From: Rhodoferax sp.
Lineage (GTDB): Bacteria > Pseudomonadota > Gammaproteobacteria > Burkholderiales > Burkholderiaceae_C
Length of the DNA: 64,000 nt
Assembly (NCBI RefSeq): GCF_030697375.1
Contig: NZ_JAUYQD010000055.1
Coordinates: forward strand, 50,310 to 114,309
Direction: 5' to 3'
How positions within the stretch are numbered: the stretch's first letter is position 1; the number at the start of each line of letters is the position of its first letter. The position numbers and the translations under genes were made by a program. Positions 8,674-17,245 of this stretch are shown here, one piece after another. The notes under the pieces are model-generated. The model ran no database searches. It was not told the origin of the DNA and saw only the letters and a program-made list of their open reading frames with translations.

Positions 8674-9576
8674 CTAGCGCCGCGACGACAGCACAATTCC
8701 CGAGACAATCAACACAAACGCAAGCGCATGGAAGGCCTGCGGTGTTTCCCCCAGAAACGCGCTGGACAACAGGGCTGTGAACAGCGGCGTGAGGTTGATA
8801 AAAAACCCGGCCACCGCCGGCCCGGCGCGCGACACACCCGCACCCCAGGAGCCATAGGCAATCACGGCGGGCCCCAGCGCGATAAAAGCCAGCGCACTGA
8901 CCAGGGGCCAGCCCCACTGGATGTGGGCGGCGGTCAGCGACCATTCCGCGCCGGCAAAGGCGGCCGACCAGCCCAAGCCAAACACGATTTGCCCCAGCAG
9001 AAAGCCGGCCCAATCGGTGCGCAGCGAGGCCGACTCGGGGGTGGGGTGGACCAGCATCCAGCTGTAGTAGGCCCAGGCCATGGAGGCGATCAAAATATAC
9101 AGATCACCCGCCACCAGGCGCATGCCCAGCAGCACCTCCCATTGCCCGCGCGACAAGACCAGCAGCACCCCGGCGATGGACAGCAGCGCCCCCAGCATCT
9201 GGCGCCGGGACACCGCCACCTTGAAAAACAGCCTGCCAATGAGCAGCATCCACACCGGCGTGCTGGCCCCCACCAGCGTCACGTTGATGGGGGTGGAGGT
9301 GTTGAGCGCCAGGTACAGCAAGGCGTTGTAGCCGCCGATGCTGAACAGGCTCAAAAACGCAAAGCGCCGCCACTGGCTCCACAAGGGGCTGGAGCGCTTG
9401 AGCACGCCGCCGGCCAGAGGCAAGAGCAACACAAAGGCAATCACCCAGCGCAGCAGGTTCAGGGTCATGGGCGACACCAGGGGCGCCACCACGCGCCCCA
9501 CCACGGCGTTGCCCGACCACAGCAGGGGCGGGATGATGAGCAGCACAATGGCGGCAGGGGTCAGGCGTTGGTTCAT
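8674..9576 (-). CDS. EamA/DMT-family transporter
   Basis: A 300-residue protein of about ten hydrophobic segments arranged as two EamA repeats (residues about 8-140 and 155-295), the layout of the drug/metabolite transporter superfamily. PPLLWSGNAVVGR near the N-terminus is the family signature region. Members export or import small metabolites such as amino acids and nucleosides; the substrate here cannot be read. The ATG at 9576 begins the first membrane repeat; the frame is open upstream but without homology. It converges on the histidine kinase gene with only 3 bases between stop codons. Confidence 0.88.
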   Translation of the reverse strand: MNQRLTPAAIVLLIIPPLLWSGNAVVGRVVAPLVSPMTLNLLRWVIAFVLLLPLAGGVLKRSSPLWSQWRRFAFLSLFSIGGYNALLYLALNTSTPINVTLVGASTPVWMLLIGRLFFKVAVSRRQMLGALLSIAGVLLVLSRGQWEVLLGMRLVAGDLYILIASMAWAYYSWMLVHPTPESASLRTDWAGFLLGQIVFGLGWSAAFAGAEWSLTAAHIQWGWPLVSALAFIALGPAVIAYGSWGAGVSRAGPAVAGFFINLTPLFTALLSSAFLGETPQAFHALAFVLIVSGIVLSSRR

Positions 9577-9671
9577 GGCTGGACTGTACCAAGCCGGGCA
9601 TGCCGCTGTGCACGGGGGCTTTTGATTCATGGCACCATGGGCAGCCATCTTTCGACAACCAGGAGAATCCG

Positions 9672-10670
9672 ATGACGCAAACCCAGTCCCGAGCCATTTG
9701 TATTGACCAGCATGGTGGCCCGGAACAACTCAAGCTGGTCCTTCAGGCGTTCATGGGTGAACCCGGCCCTGGCGAGGTTCGCATTCGCCACCACGCCGTG
9801 GGCCTGAACTTTATTGATGTCTACCAGCGCAGCGGTCTGTATCCCATGGCACTGCCGCTGCAATTGGGCATGGAGGCCTCCGGCGTCGTGGAAGCGGTGG
9901 GGGAGGGGGTCACCCATTTGCAAGCGGGTGACCGCGTGGCCTATGCCAGTCAGCCCCCGGGAAGCTACTGCGAACTGCGGGTAATGCCCGCCAAGTGCGT
10001 GTGCAAGCTTCCCAACAGCATTTCTTTTGCCACGGGCGCCGCCATGATGCTCAAGGGCCTGACCGCCCAGTACCTGCTCAAGAAAACCCAGCCCCAGGGC
10101 GGGCTGCATCCGGGAGACTTTGTGCTGTTCCACGCCGCAGCCGGCGGGGTGGGCCTGATTGCCTGCCAGTGGGCCCGGTCCATGGGCTTGCAACTCATCG
10201 GTACCGCGGGGTCGGACGCCAAATGCGCCCTGGCCTTGGAGAACGGCGCGGCCTTTGCCATCAATTACGCGACCGAGGACTTCCTGGCGCGGGTGAAAGA
10301 CATCACCGCCGGCAAAGGCGTCAAGGTGGTCTACGACTCGGTGGGCAAGGATACGTGGGACAAATCCCTGGACTGCCTGGCACCCTTTGGCCTGATGGCC
10401 AGTTTTGGCAATGCCTCGGGCCCGGTGGCGCCCTTTGCCCCGGGCATTTTGGGGCCCAAAGGCTCGCTCTACCTGACCCGCCAAACCCTGTTCACCCACA
10501 TCGCCACCCGCGAAAGCACGCAGGCCATGGCCGACGATTTGTTTGACATGGTTGACAGCGGCCAGGTCCACATCCGCATCGGGCAACGCTACCCGCTGGA
10601 GCAGGTACAGCAAGCCCACCGGGACCTGGAGGCGCGGGCGACTACCGGCTGCACGATTCTGACTTTGTAG
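9672..10670 (+). CDS. NADPH:quinone oxidoreductase, zeta-crystallin type
   Basis: A 332-residue member of the zinc-independent medium-chain dehydrogenase family. Evidence: RIRHHAVGLNFIDVYQRSGL (the QOR signature), MEASGVVEAVGEGV, the NADPH-binding loop HAAAGGVGLIACQWARSMG, and FGNASGPVAPF. Members reduce quinones with NADPH in the cytoplasm. AGGAGA lies seven bases before the ATG. Its length and motif order match the family with no oddities. Confidence 0.92.
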   Translation: MTQTQSRAICIDQHGGPEQLKLVLQAFMGEPGPGEVRIRHHAVGLNFIDVYQRSGLYPMALPLQLGMEASGVVEAVGEGVTHLQAGDRVAYASQPPGSYCELRVMPAKCVCKLPNSISFATGAAMMLKGLTAQYLLKKTQPQGGLHPGDFVLFHAAAGGVGLIACQWARSMGLQLIGTAGSDAKCALALENGAAFAINYATEDFLARVKDITAGKGVKVVYDSVGKDTWDKSLDCLAPFGLMASFGNASGPVAPFAPGILGPKGSLYLTRQTLFTHIATRESTQAMADDLFDMVDSGQVHIRIGQRYPLEQVQQAHRDLEARATTGCTILTL

Positions 10671-10681
10671 AGGGCTTGTCA

Positions 10682-10707
10682 GGAGGGCGCGATAAAATTC
10701 GCCCCTC
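10682..10707 (+). promoter_or_regulatory. Hairpin two bases before a start codon
   Basis: GGAGGGCG and CGCCCCTC (one extra C) can pair across a 10-base loop. The hairpin ends two bases before the ATG of the outer-membrane protein gene, and the only Shine-Dalgarno-like sequence (AGGAGG) lies inside its 5' arm. This could restrain translation initiation, or could simply be the tail of the upstream transcription unit. Confidence 0.35.
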
Positions 10708-10709
10708 TT

Positions 10710-11537
10710 ATGACAAATATCAACACTTCATTGCGGGCAATGATGTTGGGTCTTGCGGGTGTACTTGCGGCAACCGCCGGTTTGGCCCAAACCGCAGCCC
10801 AGCAAGAAGCGGAAAATGCGAAGAAGTGGTCGGTTTACTGGGGCTGGAACCGCTCCAACTATTCGGAAAGTGACATCCACTTCACCGGCTCCGACCATGA
10901 CTTCACCCTCAAAAACGTGGCCGCCAACGACATCCAGACCGACGTCACGGCGCAGCACCTGGTGGACAGTTATTTGAACCCCGCGGCGTTTACCGTCCCG
11001 CAAACCAATCTGCGCATTGCCTACCAATGGAACCGGGACACCTCCATTGCCTTGAACCTGGACCACATGAAATACGTGGTGGCGCAAGACCAGTCGGTAC
11101 CGATCTCCGGGCAAATCAACGGGGTGCTGCAGTCCGGGCAGCAGGTCATTGCCGACAACTGGCTGAACTACGAGCACACCGATGGGCTCAACATCGTGAG
11201 CCTGGAAATCGAAAAGCAGCGTCCGGTGGATTGGTTTGGCGACAGCCATTCCGCGCGTGTTTTTGTGCTGGTGGGCGCAGGTGTGGTGATTCCCAAGACC
11301 AACGCCACCATGCACATGATTGGGCAGGTGCGCAATGACGCATTCCATTTGGCCGGCTACAGCCTGGGCGTGGGGGCGGGGCTGGAAAAAGACTTTGGCA
11401 AGGACTACTTTTTCCGCACGGCCTACAAATACGGCTACGTCAACCTGCCTGACGTGCTCACCAGCGCCCGCGGTGACAAGGCGTCCCAGCACTTCACCTA
11501 CAACGAGCTGCTGATGGCGGTGGGCATGCGCTTTTAA
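10710..11537 (+). CDS. Outer-membrane beta-barrel protein (OmpW-like or related)
   Basis: A 275-residue protein with a signal peptide (LRAMMLGLAGVLAATAGLAQ) and a C-terminal strand ending in Phe (ELLMAVGMRF), the usual signal for outer-membrane assembly. The mature part has alternating aromatic strands (WSVYWGWNRSNY, LRIAYQWNRDTSIALNLDHM, FRTAYKYGYVNLPD). I do not recognise a precise family; OmpW or a small porin-like barrel is the nearest guess. There is no well-placed Shine-Dalgarno sequence before ATG 10710; see the hairpin upstream. Confidence 0.75.
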   Translation: MTNINTSLRAMMLGLAGVLAATAGLAQTAAQQEAENAKKWSVYWGWNRSNYSESDIHFTGSDHDFTLKNVAANDIQTDVTAQHLVDSYLNPAAFTVPQTNLRIAYQWNRDTSIALNLDHMKYVVAQDQSVPISGQINGVLQSGQQVIADNWLNYEHTDGLNIVSLEIEKQRPVDWFGDSHSARVFVLVGAGVVIPKTNATMHMIGQVRNDAFHLAGYSLGVGAGLEKDFGKDYFFRTAYKYGYVNLPDVLTSARGDKASQHFTYNELLMAVGMRF

Positions 11538-11554
11538 GCGCAGCCCGTGCCCGT

Positions 11555-12070
11555 TTAACGGGTGCGCCGCACCCGCAGCAACTCGTCCAGTATCAGGCAG
11601 GCCGCGCCCACCGTGATGGCGCTGTCGGCCACGTTGAAGGCCGGAAAATGCATGCCGTGCCAGTGGAAGTCCAAAAAGTCCACCACATAGCCGTACAGCA
11701 GGCGGTCCAGTACATTGCCAATGGCGCCGCCCAAAATGCAGGCCATGGCAAAGCTGAACAGGCGCTGGCCGGAATGGGATTTGAGCATCCACAGGATCAC
11801 CCCTGAGGCGACAAAGCCCAGCACGGTAAAAAACCAGCGCTGCCAGCCCGAGGCATCGTTCAGGAATGAAAACGCCGCGCCATAGTTGTGCCAGCGAACT
11901 ACGTTGAAGAAGCTGGTCACATAGGTACTGTCATGCAGGTGGTAGTAGCCCACGATCAGCACCTTGGTGAACTGGTCCACCAGCAGAATGACAAAGGCCA
12001 GGCCCAGCCAGTGCAGCATGCCGCCCCCGGAGGCTTTGCCAAAGACCATGGTTTTTCCACCCCGTGCCAT
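11555..12070 (-). CDS. lspA: Lipoprotein signal peptidase (signal peptidase II)
   Basis: A 171-residue inner-membrane aspartyl protease with four membrane segments; it removes the signal peptide of prolipoproteins after lipidation. Catalytic aspartates are in GNVLDRL and FNVADSAI, separated by the usual spacing. The upstream neighbour is ileS, and the lspA ATG overlaps the ileS stop codon by one base (TGATG), so translation is probably coupled. The ileS-lspA order is conserved in many proteobacteria. Confidence 0.96.
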   Translation of the reverse strand: MARGGKTMVFGKASGGGMLHWLGLAFVILLVDQFTKVLIVGYYHLHDSTYVTSFFNVVRWHNYGAAFSFLNDASGWQRWFFTVLGFVASGVILWMLKSHSGQRLFSFAMACILGGAIGNVLDRLLYGYVVDFLDFHWHGMHFPAFNVADSAITVGAACLILDELLRVRRTR

Positions 12071-14979
12071 CAGGCAAAAGTGCGGGTTTCGCCCGCACCG
12101 TCCAGGTTGCTGGCGCAGCGGCCACACAGGGTGGGGTGGGCGGCCGCGCTGCCCACATCGTCGCAGTAGTGCCAGCAGCGTTCGCATTTGGTGGCATTTG
12201 AGGCGCTAGCCCTTATGGATAGTGCGCTACCAGCTATCAAAGTGATAGCGGAAGTGATGAATACGAACTTCAGGTCACCTCCCAGGCTGGCCAGCAAGGC
12301 GTGGTCGTCGGGTGCCACGGTGAGCGTGACTTCGGCCTGCAGGGAAGCCCCCACCTTGCCATCGGCACGCAGGACTTCAATGTCTTTGTTCACCGCTTCG
12401 CGGATTTCGCGGATTCGCGCCCATTTGCGCAGCAGTGCTTCGTCGGGCGCGGCCAGCTCCAGGTAGCCGTCCATGAAGATGGACAAGCGGGTTGCGGCGG
12501 GCGTCTTGCCTTCGGCCCCCAGCACGCCCCAAGCCTCTTCGGCGGTGAAGCTCAGGAACGGCGCCATCCAGCGCAGCATGGCTTGCGTAATGGTCCACAG
12601 CACGGTTTGCGCCGAGCGGCGGGCCAAGGACTGGGCGCCGGTGGTGTAGAGCCGGTCTTTCAGGATGTCCAGGTAGAACGCGCCCAGGTCTTCGCTGCAA
12701 TAAATCTGCAGCTTGGAGACCACCGGGTGGAACTCGTACACATGGTAGTGCGCCAGGATGTCGGTCTGCAATTGCGCCGCGCGGCTCAGGGCGTAGCGGT
12801 CAATTTCCAGCAACTGGTCGGCTGGAACAGCGTCCTTTGCCGGGTCAAAGTCGGAGACGTTGGCCAACAGGAACTTCAAGGTGTTGCGCACCCGGCGGTA
12901 GGTGTCCACCACGCGGGCCAGAATCTTGTCGTCAATGTTCAGGTCGCCCGAATAGTCGGTCGATGCCACCCACAGGCGCACAATCTCGGCGCCCATTTTG
13001 CTGGTCACGCTTTGCGGCTCCACGGTGTTGCCCAAAGACTTGCTCATCTTGCGGCCCTGGCCGTCGGTGGCAAAGCCGTGGGTCAGCAGGCCCTTGTAGG
13101 GCGCGCGGTCAAACAGGGCGCAGCCCAGCAAGAGCGAGGAATGGAACCAGCCCCGGTGCTGGTCGTGGCCTTCCAGGTACAGGTCGGCTTCGGGGCCTTC
13201 CGTATGGAAGGGGGGGCGGGCGTAGGCATCCTTGTGGCTGCCGCGCAGCACATGCCAGAAGGTGGAGCCGGAGTCGAACCACACTTCCAGGATGTCGGTG
13301 CTCTTGCTGTAGTGCTCGGCATCCGCTGCACCCAGAATGTCGGCCACGGTCACGCGGCTCCAGGCCTCGATGCCGCCTTTTTCGACGATGTCGGCCGCCT
13401 GGTCCAGGATGGCCATGGTGTTGGGGTGCAACTCGCCCGAATCCTTGTGCAGGAAGAAAGGCACGGGCACGCCCCAGCTGCGCTGGCGCGAGATGCACCA
13501 GTCGGGCCGGTTGGCGATCATGTCGCGCAAGCGGGTCTTGCCGTTTTCGGGGTAGAAGCTGGTTTGCTCGATCGCGTCCAGGGCGAGTTGGCGCAGGGTC
13601 TTGGGCGCCTTGTCCTGGGTGAACACACCCTCTCCGGCGTCCATGCGTACAAACCACTGGGCGGCGGCACGGTAGATCACCGGCGTTTTGTGGCGCCAGC
13701 AGTGCGGGTAGCTGTGGACGATGGGCTGGGAGGCCAGCAGGCGGTCGTGCGTACGCAGGGTGTCGAGGATGGCGGGGCAGGCTTTCCAGATGTTCAGGCC
13801 ACCGAACAGGGGCAGGTTGTCGGCATAGGTGCCGTTGCCCTGCACCGGGTTCAGGATGTCGTCGTACTTCAGCCCATGGGCCACACAGCTGTTGAAGTCA
13901 TCCACGCCGTAGGCAGGGGCCGAGTGCACGATGCCGGTGCCGTCGGAGTCGCTGACATAGTCCGCCAGGTACACGGGCGAGAGGCGCTGGTAGCCCTCAT
14001 GCACATCGTACAAGGGGTGCTTGAAGTTCAGGCCCGCGAGTTGCTTGCCGCTGGTGGTGGCGATGACGGTGCCCGTGGTGCCATAACGCTCCAGGCACTT
14101 CTCGACCAGCGTGTCGGCCAGCACCAGCAGGCCGCGCGGTGTTTCCACCAGCGCATAGCTCAGCTCGGGGTGGGCATTGAGGGCCTGGTTGGCGGGAATG
14201 GTCCAGGCGGTCGTGGTCCAGATGACGATGAAGGCCGACTTGGCTTCCAGCCGCGAAGCCACCAGGGCCGAGGAGTGGTGGTCCGACAGCTTGCCGGGGA
14301 AAAAGGCCTGCAGCAGCGCCTGCTTGTCGGCGGCTTCAAAGGCCACATCCAGTGTGTCGCTCTTGTTTTCGGCGTATTGGATTTCGAACTCGGCCAGGGA
14401 GTAGCCGCAGTCAAAACACCAGTACACGGGTTTTAGGCCCCGGTAGACAAAGCCGCGCTCGATGACACGCTTGAAGGCGCGGATCTGGCCGCCCTCGTTG
14501 GCCGGGTCCATGGTGCGGTAGGGGCGCTCCCAGTCGCCCAGCACGCCCAGGCGTTTGAAATCTTCGCGCTGCTGGTCGATCTGTTCGGTGGCGTAGGCGC
14601 GGCTCTTGGCCTGCATGTCGTCACGGCTCAGGTTGCGGCCGTGCAGTTTTTCGATGGCGTTTTCGATCGGCAGGCCGTGGCAGTCCCAGCCGGGGATGTA
14701 CTGCGCGTCAAAACCGCCCAACTGCTTGGACTTGACGATCATGTCCTTGAGCACTTTGTTCAGCGCATGGCCGATGTGCAACTTGCCGTTGGCGTAGGGC
14801 GGGCCGTCGTGCAGCACAAACAAAGGTGCGCCTTGGCGGTGGTCGCGCAGCTTCTTGTACAGGCCTTCCTCGTTCCAGGTTTTCACCCAGGCCGGTTCAC
14901 GCTTGGGCAGATCGCCGCGCATGGGAAAGGGGGTGTCGGGCAGGTTCAGGGTGCTGCGGTAATCAACTTTGTCAGTCAT
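12070..14979 (-). CDS. ileS: Isoleucyl-tRNA synthetase
   Basis: A 969-residue class I aminoacyl-tRNA synthetase. It has PPYANGKLHIGHALN (HIGH motif), the editing CP1 domain, WFDSGSTFWHVL, GRKMSKSLGN (KMSKS loop), and a C-terminal zinc-binding segment with CERCWHYC and CGRC from residue 932. The ATG at 14979 begins MTDKVDYRSTLNLP, the expected N-terminus. Residues about 911-931, directly before the zinc-binding cysteines, are encoded by an in-frame copy of the interspersed repeat. ribF lies 127 bp upstream and lspA overlaps downstream. Confidence 0.98.
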   Translation of the reverse strand: MTDKVDYRSTLNLPDTPFPMRGDLPKREPAWVKTWNEEGLYKKLRDHRQGAPLFVLHDGPPYANGKLHIGHALNKVLKDMIVKSKQLGGFDAQYIPGWDCHGLPIENAIEKLHGRNLSRDDMQAKSRAYATEQIDQQREDFKRLGVLGDWERPYRTMDPANEGGQIRAFKRVIERGFVYRGLKPVYWCFDCGYSLAEFEIQYAENKSDTLDVAFEAADKQALLQAFFPGKLSDHHSSALVASRLEAKSAFIVIWTTTAWTIPANQALNAHPELSYALVETPRGLLVLADTLVEKCLERYGTTGTVIATTSGKQLAGLNFKHPLYDVHEGYQRLSPVYLADYVSDSDGTGIVHSAPAYGVDDFNSCVAHGLKYDDILNPVQGNGTYADNLPLFGGLNIWKACPAILDTLRTHDRLLASQPIVHSYPHCWRHKTPVIYRAAAQWFVRMDAGEGVFTQDKAPKTLRQLALDAIEQTSFYPENGKTRLRDMIANRPDWCISRQRSWGVPVPFFLHKDSGELHPNTMAILDQAADIVEKGGIEAWSRVTVADILGAADAEHYSKSTDILEVWFDSGSTFWHVLRGSHKDAYARPPFHTEGPEADLYLEGHDQHRGWFHSSLLLGCALFDRAPYKGLLTHGFATDGQGRKMSKSLGNTVEPQSVTSKMGAEIVRLWVASTDYSGDLNIDDKILARVVDTYRRVRNTLKFLLANVSDFDPAKDAVPADQLLEIDRYALSRAAQLQTDILAHYHVYEFHPVVSKLQIYCSEDLGAFYLDILKDRLYTTGAQSLARRSAQTVLWTITQAMLRWMAPFLSFTAEEAWGVLGAEGKTPAATRLSIFMDGYLELAAPDEALLRKWARIREIREAVNKDIEVLRADGKVGASLQAEVTLTVAPDDHALLASLGGDLKFVFITSAITLIAGSALSIRASASNATKCERCWHYCDDVGSAAAHPTLCGRCASNLDGAGETRTFA
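12196..12252 (-). repeat. Interspersed repeat copy 3, in frame inside ileS
   Basis: On the coding strand GCTATCACTTTGATAGCTGG, then TAGCGCACTATCCATAAGGG and CTAGCGCC, matches the family core. It is translated as AITLIAGSALSIRASAS just upstream of the C-terminal zinc site. Confidence 0.85.
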
Positions 14980-15106
14980 GGCGAACTCTCGTGTGGGGGC
15001 GTTGGGGGAGTGTGCACGGAGTCGCCCGTTCCAACGGGCACCCCGCACCAGGGCAGTTTCACAAGACGCGGGGCAAGGTGCGTCGCTGACCGGTGGGTCT
15101 GCCCGG

Positions 15107-16081
15107 TCAAATTCGGGCGATCAACCAGGCGCGGGCGTCATCACAGTCCCGGCGTATGCCTTGGGTCAAGGCGTCCAGGCTGTCGTATTTCAGCTCGTCG
15201 TGCAGTTTGTGTAGCAGTTCCACGCGGATGATTTTACCGTAGGCCCCTTCGGCGCCCAGGCTTTCCGGCCAATCCAGGCAGTGTGTCTCCAGCAGCACCC
15301 GCCCGCCATTGACGTCGTTGGGGTCCAGCGAGGGCCGCACGCCCAAATTGGCCACGCCTTGCAGCGGTTTGTGGGACAGGCCATGCACCAGCACCACAAA
15401 AATGCCGCTGGCGGCCGGTTTCCAGTGGGCAAAACGCAGGTTCAGGGTTTTGAAGCCCAGGGTGCGGCCCAGTTTGCGCCCGTGCACCACATGGCCGGAG
15501 ATGCAATAGGGCCGTCCCAGCAAGCGTCCGGCATCGGCCATGCGCCCTTGGCCCAGCGCGTCGCGCACCGCCGAGCTGGAGACCCGCAGGCCGTGTACCT
15601 CGTAGCTGTTCATGCGGGCCACGTCAAAGCCCTGCGCTTCGCCCGCCGCATCCAGCAGGGCATAGTCTCCGGCGCGCTGTTTGCCAAAGCGGAAGTCGTC
15701 GCCGACCAGCACGTATTTCGCGCCCAGGCCATCCTTCAGCACCTTTTGAATGAACTCCTGGGGCGACTGGTTGGCCAGTGGGGCATCGAAGGGCAGCACC
15801 ACGGTCTGGTCCACGCCGCAATGGGCCAGGTCTTCCAGTTTGTCGCGCAGGGTGCCCACCCGTGCCGGGGCCAGGTCGGGTTTTTTGTGCAGTTCTGCAA
15901 AGTAGTCGCGTGGGTGCGGCTCAAAGGTCAGCACGCAGCTGGGCACACCGCGCTGCTGGGCCTCGCCGCGCAAGAGCGCCAGCATGGCCTGGTGGCCCCG
16001 GTGTACACCGTCAAAATTGCCAATCGTGACCGCACAGGCGGGTGCCACGCCCGGGTGCTTGAAACCGCGAAAAACCTTCAT
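15107..16081 (-). CDS. ribF: Bifunctional riboflavin kinase/FAD synthetase
   Basis: A 324-residue cytoplasmic enzyme that turns riboflavin into FMN and then FAD. The N-terminal adenylyltransferase domain shows TIGNFDGVHRGHQAML and VGDDFRFGKQRAGD; the C-terminal kinase domain shows LGRPYCISGHVVHG, GVANLGVRPS and the LETHCLDW segment. The ATG at 16081 (MKVFRGFKHPG) is the normal family start; the open frame upstream contains a repeat copy and has no homology. It precedes ileS, an arrangement common in proteobacteria. Confidence 0.96.
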   Translation of the reverse strand: MKVFRGFKHPGVAPACAVTIGNFDGVHRGHQAMLALLRGEAQQRGVPSCVLTFEPHPRDYFAELHKKPDLAPARVGTLRDKLEDLAHCGVDQTVVLPFDAPLANQSPQEFIQKVLKDGLGAKYVLVGDDFRFGKQRAGDYALLDAAGEAQGFDVARMNSYEVHGLRVSSSAVRDALGQGRMADAGRLLGRPYCISGHVVHGRKLGRTLGFKTLNLRFAHWKPAASGIFVVLVHGLSHKPLQGVANLGVRPSLDPNDVNGGRVLLETHCLDWPESLGAEGAYGKIIRVELLHKLHDELKYDSLDALTQGIRRDCDDARAWLIARI

Positions 16082-16085
16082 GGAG

Positions 16086-16138
16086 TTGTTATCTTTTTGA
16101 TAGCAGGCTGCGCACGGGTATTCAGCGCTTGAAGCCTG
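16086..16138 (+). repeat. Interspersed repeat copy 4, in the ribF 5' region
   Basis: GTTATCTTTTTGATAGCAGG, then CTGCGCACGGGTATTCAGCG is a diverged copy. It starts four bases upstream of the ribF ATG, so it occupies the expected ribosome-binding and leader region of ribF. Confidence 0.65.
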
Positions 16139-16258
16139 TTTGTCACATAAACAGGGTATATTGTGACGCAGCAGTACCCGGATAGGCGATCCGGTGCGTG
16201 ACTGCAGACATTTGCGTTCCATGTGGGTTGTGGTTTTTACCGTTCCAGGAGGCGTGTT

Positions 16259-16816
16259 TTGAAAGTCTTGAAGCTATCGGCCCAAGGGCTGCCCCAGTCG
16301 TGGATCTCGCTGGAGCAGGCCGTTGTCCATTACGCCACCGGCGAGGTGCGCTGGGAGTCCGGTGGCGAAGTCGCCATTTTCCATGGCGGTCACAACGCGG
16401 CCACCGGCTTGCAATCCATTATCCGGGTCAACAGCATCATCGGTACACGCGGTGTGCCCAACATCAATCCCTTTGATTTGCGGCCGGGCCTGACCAATAG
16501 CAAGCTGTTTATCCGGGACCGCAATGTGTGCGCCTACTGCGGTGGGCATTTCCACGAAAGCGAGCTGACGCGCGAACACATCATCCCCTTTGCCCAGCAC
16601 GGAGTGGACACCTGGATGAATGTGGTCACGGCGTGCCGCCCCTGCAACCACCGCAAGAGCCACCGCACGCCCGAGCAGGCCCATATGCCGCTCTTGTACA
16701 CACCTTACATTCCCAGCTTGTGGGAAGATTTCATCCTGCGCAACCGCCGCATTCTGGCCGACCAGATGGAGTTTTTGATGGCCCATGTGCCACGCTCGTC
16801 CCGTTTGTTAATTTGA
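16259..16816 (+). CDS. HNH endonuclease family protein
   Basis: About 185 residues. The C-terminal half has CAYCGGHFHESELTREHIIP followed by WMNVVTACRPCNHRK, an HNH fold with two CxxC zinc pairs and the EH.IP catalytic stretch. This is a predicted nuclease of a family common in Comamonadaceae; its target is not known. I chose the TTG at 16259 because a perfect AGGAGG lies six bases before it and the protein then begins MKVLKLSAQGLPQSW; the upstream ATG at 16223 has no ribosome-binding site. The gene is divergent from ribF. Confidence 0.88.
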   Translation: MKVLKLSAQGLPQSWISLEQAVVHYATGEVRWESGGEVAIFHGGHNAATGLQSIIRVNSIIGTRGVPNINPFDLRPGLTNSKLFIRDRNVCAYCGGHFHESELTREHIIPFAQHGVDTWMNVVTACRPCNHRKSHRTPEQAHMPLLYTPYIPSLWEDFILRNRRILADQMEFLMAHVPRSSRLLI

Positions 16817-16837
16817 CCTACCCGCAACTTTCCGTTT

Positions 16838-17245
16838 ATGCCTCTACCTGCTTCCCCTCGCGTGGCCCTGATCGCCCATGACCATAAAAAAGACACCATG
16901 GTGCAACTTGCCAAGGAGTTTGAACCCCTGCTGCGCCAATGCACCCTGAGCGCCACCGGCACCACGGGAGGTCGGCTGGTGGACGAGGTGGGCCTGACGG
17001 TGGAGCGTATGCTCAGCGGCCCCTGGGGCGGAGACTTGCAAATTGGCGCACGCCTGGCGCAAGGCGAGGTGGATGTCGTCATTTTCCTGCGCGACCCCAT
17101 GACCCCGCAGCCGCACGAGCCCGACATCAATGCCCTGGTGCGCGCCTGCGATGTGCACGATGTGCCCTGCGCCACCAATTTGTCGACGGCGCGGATGGTG
17201 TTGTCGCAGTTGGTGCACACCACGCCATCCGCCATTGCAATTTAG
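16838..17245 (+). CDS. mgsA: Methylglyoxal synthase
   Basis: A 135-residue cytoplasmic enzyme that converts dihydroxyacetone phosphate to methylglyoxal and phosphate, a bypass of lower glycolysis when phosphate is limiting. Motifs seen: ALIAHDHKKD, ATGTTGGRL, SGPWGGDLQIG and FLRDPMTPQPHEPDI, which together hold the phosphate-binding loop and the catalytic aspartates. The stop codon overlaps the stop region of the convergent exported-protein gene by 4 bp. It lies 21 bp after the HNH gene on the same strand and may be co-transcribed with it. Confidence 0.95.
   Translation: MPLPASPRVALIAHDHKKDTMVQLAKEFEPLLRQCTLSATGTTGGRLVDEVGLTVERMLSGPWGGDLQIGARLAQGEVDVVIFLRDPMTPQPHEPDINALVRACDVHDVPCATNLSTARMVLSQLVHTTPSAIAI

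Noticed and set aside
12301..14436. 711-codon plus-strand frame opposite ileS
   Set aside because: Antisense shadow of a universally conserved gene.
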